A stretch of DNA of 64,000 nucleotides from Cristatella mucedo (Eukaryota; Bryozoa; Phylactolaemata; Cristatellidae): contig WPIO01000049.1 of assembly GCA_009760855.2 (NCBI GenBank), forward strand, positions 2,808,501 through 2,872,500, read 5' to 3'. The notes beneath the pieces were generated by a model. That model had not been told where the DNA came from. It did no database searches and saw nothing but the letters and a program-made list of their open reading frames with translations. Positions 59,601-64,000 of the stretch are shown piece by piece. Within the stretch, counting starts at the first letter, position 1. Each line of letters starts with the position of its first letter. The translations under genes were made by a program, and so were the position numbers.

Positions 59601-62600
59601 TTCAGCATTTGAGCGGAAATTTGAAAGAAAACTATAAAGCCCCGTATGGAACATAAAGTAGTCTTAATAGCTCAGAAGGCAGAGCACGAGACCGGAAGGA
59701 CGGAAGCTCCGGGATTGAATTATATTCCAAGGTAAATTTTATATGTCGGCGCTCAGTGCCGAAATGCTAGGTCCCAAGTCGCTCCGTATTTTGAAATGGC
59801 AAAGCCATATGTTAGCACTCCCCTGAAGCCTATTTGCGAAAGCCTTGGCAAGTTTTTCGTAAAACTATAGTTCGCGGCAATGCCACCACAAACCCCCAGC
59901 CACATTTGGCAAACGTTGTTGCGATGAGGTGCCCAAAGAGGCAGGCGTGCACAGATGAATGCACCGCAGCAAAGTTAGATGGTATTAAGTTCAACGAGCT
60001 TTCATTCAATTTAAGGTCATTTCATCCTTATCTTCCGCCCCGCCTATTTCCAGCACATCGTTTACACTATCCTGCACACTGCCAGCTCCTCTGAGCCGCG
60101 CCATTCAGCGTGACCTCTAATCAGACGGCGACCTCTAGTTCTTGGGGGGACGCTTAGCGTCTTACCTACCAGAGACTAACAACTCGTAACAGTCAGCCGG
60201 CGAAAATAACGAATTCGCGCGACTTGACACATCATCTAATGGGAAGCGTACAATTCACCCGCTTCTTGCTAGCACTCGCCTCGTCGCTTAAAATTACGTG
60301 CTACACGTTTTCACAGTGCGAGCAGTGTTATCACTGTTAGCAGCGTTATAACTAACTAGTTGATCGATTTCCTCTCTGGCCTAGAGGAAATGCTGCCTCG
60401 AAAAAGACTCAATTTCCTTAAGATAAATTAAAGACTATAATTCTTTCATCCTCATCTTTTAGGCTTTAAAGAATGAAATTCCTCCGCCAAGCTCATGCAT
60501 AGAGCCTCCTTTGCCTGGCGGATGGCGCTCGCTCGGCGTGCTCCGGGCGCTCCAGCACGACAGGTGGCGCTTCGAGCTCTATAGGCCGAGTCATGTGGCT
60601 CTAAACCGGCTGCGTCATAGACTGCGGTAAGGCGGCTCGGAAGCATACGTCGTGCGATACGCTCGTTCAGGCGTCTGAGAAGTACTGCCGAGGAGCTGCC
60701 TCTCGCCGCAGCTTTTGGCTGAGCACTCCGGAGCCGCCGCCGCCGCCTGGAGCTGGGCAGCGGCGGCTGCAGCGGCGGCGCGCTCAAAAACTAGAGTGCT
60801 CAAAAGCTCGAGGGAGGTGGGCGAACGCACCAACCCACGCCCATGGACTCGACGTTGAATACTCGGCACGCGGTGAATGCAAGAGAGTACGCCATTCAAG
60901 AGAGTACGCCCTGCAAGAGAGTACGCCATATTTCGTCAAGCAGATGTCGAGACGGCGTCTAGTGTTGCAGGCTATAGGGTAGATACAGTGCGGTGACAAT
61001 AAACTGCTCCGAACTCGCCGCGCCGAATTAAGCGGCACCGCTCTCGTCGGTCTCGTCTCGCCGCTCTGGCTCGGGGCCCCAGACTGAATTACGGGCCGTG
61101 GCCGCTCTCCGATAGTCGAACTACGTCACGTCTCTGCCGAAGCTAGAAGCTGGGAACATCGTCCTGGGCCATGAGCGAGCGAACGCGAGGTCAATCCGCG
61201 AGACGCGGTCGATGGAGTCGACTTCCAACAAGAAACCAAACTCGGCATGAAGGTCTGTGAGCCGGTGAAACCGGATTAAAGTCCCCTCGGTGTTTCCGTC
61301 TCGTCACGTGCCTGCAGCCAAAGTGTCAAGCTGCAGCTGGGTGTAAGTTTGTACACATATGTAACTTTCTCAGCTGGCGATTGTCAATTCGATTGAAAAA
61401 AGAACTCGCTTGAAAAAAAGGATTGGAATTCCCACACGGAAAGCTTTTGAGAAAACATGTACAGTCCGCTTGGCTTTTGGTGGCCTCGTGACGCCGTGGC
61501 GCTCGGGACATCCTACTGTGTCCACCCTACCCCCCTCTCCCTTTTGCTACGCTATGCCTATAGCCTGGCCTCTCGCCGTGGCCTCTCGCTGTGGCCTCTC
61601 GCCGCCAGCGAGGCAGCCATTTTATCTGTCGGCGCTTGCTTAAAGCCTCGTCATCCCGAACGAGGAGCGTGCTTGCCTCGTTCAGAGGGCTCGCTTACCA
61701 GCATCTCTGCATGCGCGTCCATCTGTGCCGCAGGCCCGGTCGGAGCAGTGCTGAGCGCGTTCAGCCTCTACCTGATCGTCCGCCCTGTGGCTGCGGCGAC
61801 GACCGAGCCGCGCCTCCGGCCGATGGAGCTCGTCACGGCACTCCTCAACGTGAACGACCTCTGCCTCGCGCTCACCACGTGTCCCGTGTCGGCCATCTCG
61901 CTGCTGGCTTGGCGATGGCTGTTCGGAGCTCTGAGTAAGCTCTTGCTTGCGGCGTCGGTAGAAATGGCGTCGGTAGAAATGGCGCCGACGAATGCGGCGA
62001 CGGCAGCAACGGCTGTCGGCGCCTGAGGCAGCAACGGTAGCTAGCTGTCGAAGCCGCCGCCGCCACCACCGCCGCTTAGCAGATACAAAAAACTTCAGCC
62101 TCCGAGCGCCGGGCGTAGTGGAGGTGTAGCCAAGCACACCAGAGCACCGAGCGGCTAGCGCCGGGCGAACGCGACTCTCAATTTAGAACTGTGAGCAGCG
62201 AAAGTAAAGATGAAGTAAAGGTTAAGGTTAAGGTAAAGGTTAAGGTTAAGGTTAAGGTTCGGGCCAATTTAGGGTTAGATCGCTGCCGGCTCAGAGCCGC
62301 GACGGTCTGCAGGCTGCGCCACAGTGATCTGTTCTCATGGCAGCGTCACATTATTCGCTGGCATGGGCCAACTGACACTAACATAAGCACCTGCTTCGAA
62401 CCACAGCAGATGCGTTTTGGTCCGGCCAGGGCAAGCGGCAGCGGCTCTCCGCCAAAATCCGGAGGCCCGTCAAACTTTCCACTAGATTTGTGCGGTCACT
62501 TGTAATTTCGTAATCGCATGCACTGCGAATTCCATTGTCGACTTTTAAAATTTGCTGACGCTATTGTGTGGAGCGGGTGGGGCTAGTTCGCACAAATACA

Positions 62601-63383
62601 CTCGAACAGAAGCAGGCCGCCAGCTGCCGGCGCCGAAAGAAAATGCCGGGTCACTTCCTGTCGAGCAGGTTGCCACATCCACGCCTTCCTTTGCTTTCTC
62701 TTTGGATACCAGAGCCTGCTCGCAATTACACTGATGGCCGCCACCAGGTACATCGGCATCTGCCACCCACACTCAGGTACGTGTGTTAGCAATGGCAACT
62801 CGAGGCGCATGCCCGGTGGTGCCGCTTCCTTCAGCTAGCAGACACAATGACAGCGAATCCAATCCGTGCGTTAGCAATTGCAACTCGAGCCGCATGCCCG
62901 GTGGTGCGGCTCGAGACACCGAATGGGCCACCACGTTTCTTCACGGAACGGCTTTCGAAGTGACGCAACGTGACATTCGTGTGCTAGCAGACGCTGTGAC
63001 AGCAAATCTATCCTTTTTTTCGCTCGTCGCAGCCGCTACTTTCCTGAAGCCGAGAAGGATCGCTGGTGCAGTCGCTCTCCTGTGCTCCTACAGCGCCCTC
63101 TGGACGACGCTGCCCCTCGTGGAGGCGTGGGGCTCCTAGGGGCTGGAGCCTCACCGCGGTGGCTGCCCACTCGATTGGACGCGAGAGGGCAACGCTTCGT
63201 TTATCGTGGCGATATTCATCAATGCGTTCGCGGCTCCCGTCGGCGCGATCACTTTCTGCTACACGTCCATATTGGTGCGCATCCGGAGATCGACAGCGGC
63301 TCTGCAGTCAGAGATGGCCGAGTCGCTCACACCGTCAAGCGAGCTCGCAGTCGTCCGAATCCGGTTTGACTACTCACGAATGA
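56528..63383 (+). CDS. Opsin C, near-intact opsin with one in-frame stop; runs off the window
   Basis: Exons at 56528-56699, 61734-61934, 62669-62776 and 63033 to about 63380. Exons 2 and 3 have exactly the lengths of those of A (201, 108) and the phases are the same. All splice sites seen are GT-AG. The protein has a longer N-terminus than A with a run of six Asp and an NRT sequon, His at the E113 site (CHIH), Thr-Arg-Tyr after TM3, and Glu and Cys in loop 2 (GLEPHRGGC). A TAG at 63137-63139 replaces the Tyr codon found in A and B; the frame reopens at once and stays open through TM5. The TM6-TM7 exon would lie past 64000. It is either a young pseudogene, a nonsense allele or an assembly error. 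Confidence 0.82.
57125..57225 (-). mobile_element. LINE family 1 tail in opsin C intron 1
   Basis: GCATCCTCAGACTCGATCTC and CCCGATCGAATGGTTATTGG in reverse orientation. Confidence 0.7.
57365..57500 (+). mobile_element. SINE S1 copy in opsin C intron 1
   Basis: CGCCCCGACCAAGGTCTGGT, GGTCGTGGGCTCGAGCC (B box), then AAGAGATTAAGTACTATAAG and GGCACTGTACAACTA, the LINE-type tail. Plus orientation. Confidence 0.8.
57585..57990 (+). other. Conserved non-exonic block in opsin C intron 1
   Basis: Counterpart of 31640-32080. Core 57910-57944 contains TCACTCGGGTGACTACTGTA. Other shared blocks are ACATGGACGGAACAGCTATG and GGTACGTCGTGCCCATTCTG. Confidence 0.7.
58110..58770 (+). mobile_element. LINE C-terminal fragment, related to family 1
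   Basis: CGTGAGCGTCGCATTTGCCA, then the HWLP-type region (GCACTGGCTCCCAATCAAGT) and the tail GAGAGATTCATTTCTCTGAG. More diverged than the main copies, probably a subfamily. Confidence 0.75.
58800..59130 (-). mobile_element. Degraded LINE C-terminal fragment
   Basis: In reverse, GGTACGATGC, CAATCTTTAAATCGGTTGGC and GCAGCACCAACTGTAAGCG recall the same domain. Lies just past the preceding copy, in inverted order. Confidence 0.6.
59130..60440. other. Opsin C intron 1, unassigned; tRNA-like patch at 59665-59800
   Basis: At 59668 TAATAGCTCAGAAGGCAGAG resembles a tRNA D-arm, but no proper T-arm follows. Probably a SINE head relic. Confidence 0.45.
60450..61100. other. CpG-rich block within opsin C intron 1
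   Basis: Contains GGC/CCG repeats at 60730-60782 and three 17-base units (CAAGAGAGTACGCCATT and variants) at 60880-60930. Minus-strand frames up to 111 codons look compositional. Confidence 0.5.
60880..60930 (+). repeat. Three tandem 17-base units
   Basis: CAAGAGAGTACGCC is constant; the last three bases are ATT, CTG and ATA. Confidence 0.92.
61734..61934 (+). CDS. Opsin C exon 2: end of TM1, TM2
   Basis: 201 bases. Acceptor GTGCCGCAG|GC, donor CTCTGA|GTAAGC. It codes GPVGAVLSAFS (the conserved TM1 Asn is Ser here), PMELVTALLNVNDLCLAL and WRWLFGAL. Its TM2 is very close to that of A, including the conserved Asp. The frame stays open beyond the donor for about 30 Ala-rich codons. Confidence 0.9.
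62208..62262 (+). repeat. GGTTAA-type hexamer array in opsin C intron 2
   Basis: GGTTAAGGTTAAGG with some GTAAAG units, followed soon by TTTAGGGTTAG. It resembles a variant telomere-like hexamer but is short. Confidence 0.85.
62669..62776 (+). CDS. Opsin C exon 3: TM3
   Basis: 108 bases. Acceptor CGAGCAG|GT, donor CTCAG|GTACGT. Reads CHIHAFLCFLFGYQSLL, then ATRYIGICHPHS. The disulfide Cys is present; the residue three after it is His, where A has Tyr and vertebrate visual opsins have Glu. Confidence 0.9.
62785..62911 (+). repeat. 42-base direct duplication in opsin C intron 3
   Basis: 62785-62826 and 62870-62911 are nearly identical (GCAACTCGAG, GCATGCCCGGTGGTG), 85 bases apart. GCTAGCAGAC is also repeated at 62834 and near the acceptor at 62982. 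Confidence 0.9.
63033..63383 (+). CDS. Opsin C exon 4: TM4, loop 2, TM5 (contains TAG)
   Basis: Acceptor TCGTCGCAG|CC after a run of seven T. Reads LKPRRIAGAVALLCSYSALW, then WGS, TAG, GLEPHRGGCPLDW, a TM5 with PVGAITFCY, and ILVRIRR into loop 3. The 3' end is uncertain; no donor equals that of A, and the most likely end is near 63380. Confidence 0.8.
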
Positions 63384-63589
63384 AGGGTCCGGCGGTCACT
63401 CGTGCCGCTCTGACTCACTGTTATTGCAGAGGAGAGACGATTCTGTCCTCCATCCGTGGCTGCGCTCAGATCGAAGCGCTATGCGAAGCCGACCCTGGCG
63501 AAGATGCAGATGCCACTTTTCCAATCTCGAGCTTTGAATTCTAGGCTCAACCTCGAATTCATTTGCGTGAGTTAACCTTTGTTCTGTCA

Positions 63590-63905
63590 GGTCAACGTCT
63601 TTCAAGTCAACAAATGTCTATGTCTGCACTTATGTCTGCGTCTAATTCTAAGTCCAGGCCCAAGCCTATGTCTAAACCTAGTCTATATCTACTTCTAAGT
63701 CAACGTCCGTGTCTGAATCCGTGTCTATGTGTATGCCTATTTTATGTCAATGGGTACGCCTATTTCAGTCAGGGGTATGCTTCCATCTAAGTCTCTGTTT
63801 ATGTCTACGTCCATGTACTTCTCATTTTATGTCCATGTCAGAGCGACTGACCGTGTGCATGTTTTTTCGTTGTGTCTATGCCTTATGTCTACATCTGCGT
63901 CTGCG
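63590..63905 (+). repeat. Decayed hexamer minisatellite (TCTATG-like)
   Basis: Many imperfect units such as GTCTATGTCTGC, CCTATGTCTA and GTGTCTATG. Probably in opsin C intron 4. Confidence 0.75.
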
Positions 63906-64000
63906 CTAATGAATACGTATACGATACGTGTGTTCTCGAGACTCTCTGTGCTAGTGGGCAGAGTGTCGCCGCTTCGGCTAGCTGCTGCTGGGACGAGAAG

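Noticed and set aside
59660-59800. tRNA gene
   Set aside because: A D-arm-like segment is present but the T-arm and acceptor stem do not pair; more likely a SINE relic.
1-64000. CRISPR arrays, rRNA genes, bacterial insertion sequences
   Set aside because: No regularly spaced repeats, no rRNA motifs and no transposase typical of bacterial elements; the window is animal nuclear DNA.

Overview
The window comes from an animal (metazoan) nuclear genome, most likely an aquatic invertebrate. This is shown by spliced genes with GT-AG introns, many decayed CR1/L2-type LINE copies, tRNA-derived SINEs and long dinucleotide microsatellites. There are no bacterial operons, no rRNA genes and no CRISPR array. 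I cannot name the species.

The host gene content I can support is a cluster of opsin genes, the retinal-binding G-protein-coupled photoreceptors. Opsin A (minus strand, 30241 down to 20057) is complete: five exons join in frame, with intron phases 1-1-1-0, into a 384-residue protein. It keeps the retinal-binding Lys (K322, equivalent to bovine K296), the Glu of the second extracellular loop (E187, equivalent to E181), both disulfide Cys and the CWxPY motif. It has Thr-Arg-Tyr where E/DRY is expected and Ser-Gly-Leu-Ile-Leu in place of NPxxY. Opsin C (plus strand, 56528 to beyond 63380) has the same exon lengths and phases, but a TAG replaces a Tyr codon in exon 4 and its last exon lies past the window end. 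Opsin B (minus strand, about 52116 to 47110) is a decayed duplicate of A. Locus D (minus strand, about 33400 to 31640) is a duplicate of the 5' part of C, with exon 1 split by a LINE tail. A weaker fifth trace, exon 2 only, may lie at 11345-11513.

Layout. 1-10.6 kb: no recognised gene; a perfect hairpin, a CpG-rich block, old LINE scraps and a dispersed repeat. 10.6-19.1 kb: LINE copies, including a near-complete family 1 element, and a GA/GT microsatellite. 19.4-30.2 kb: opsin A with its 3' flank, and LINEs and SINEs in its introns. 31.6-33.4 kb: opsin D. 35.8-46.0 kb: LINEs, with family 2 at both ends. 46.4-52.9 kb: opsin B. 53.7-56.2 kb: LINE scraps and unassigned sequence. 56.5-63.4 kb: opsin C, pointing away from B.

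History read from the repeats: one LINE tail and one SINE sit at matching intron positions in A and B, so they predate the A/B duplication. Several LINE copies and a tRNA-like insert are found only in A's introns and came later. The two LINE families and the main SINE probably share machinery, because the SINE ends in the same 3' tail as family 1.
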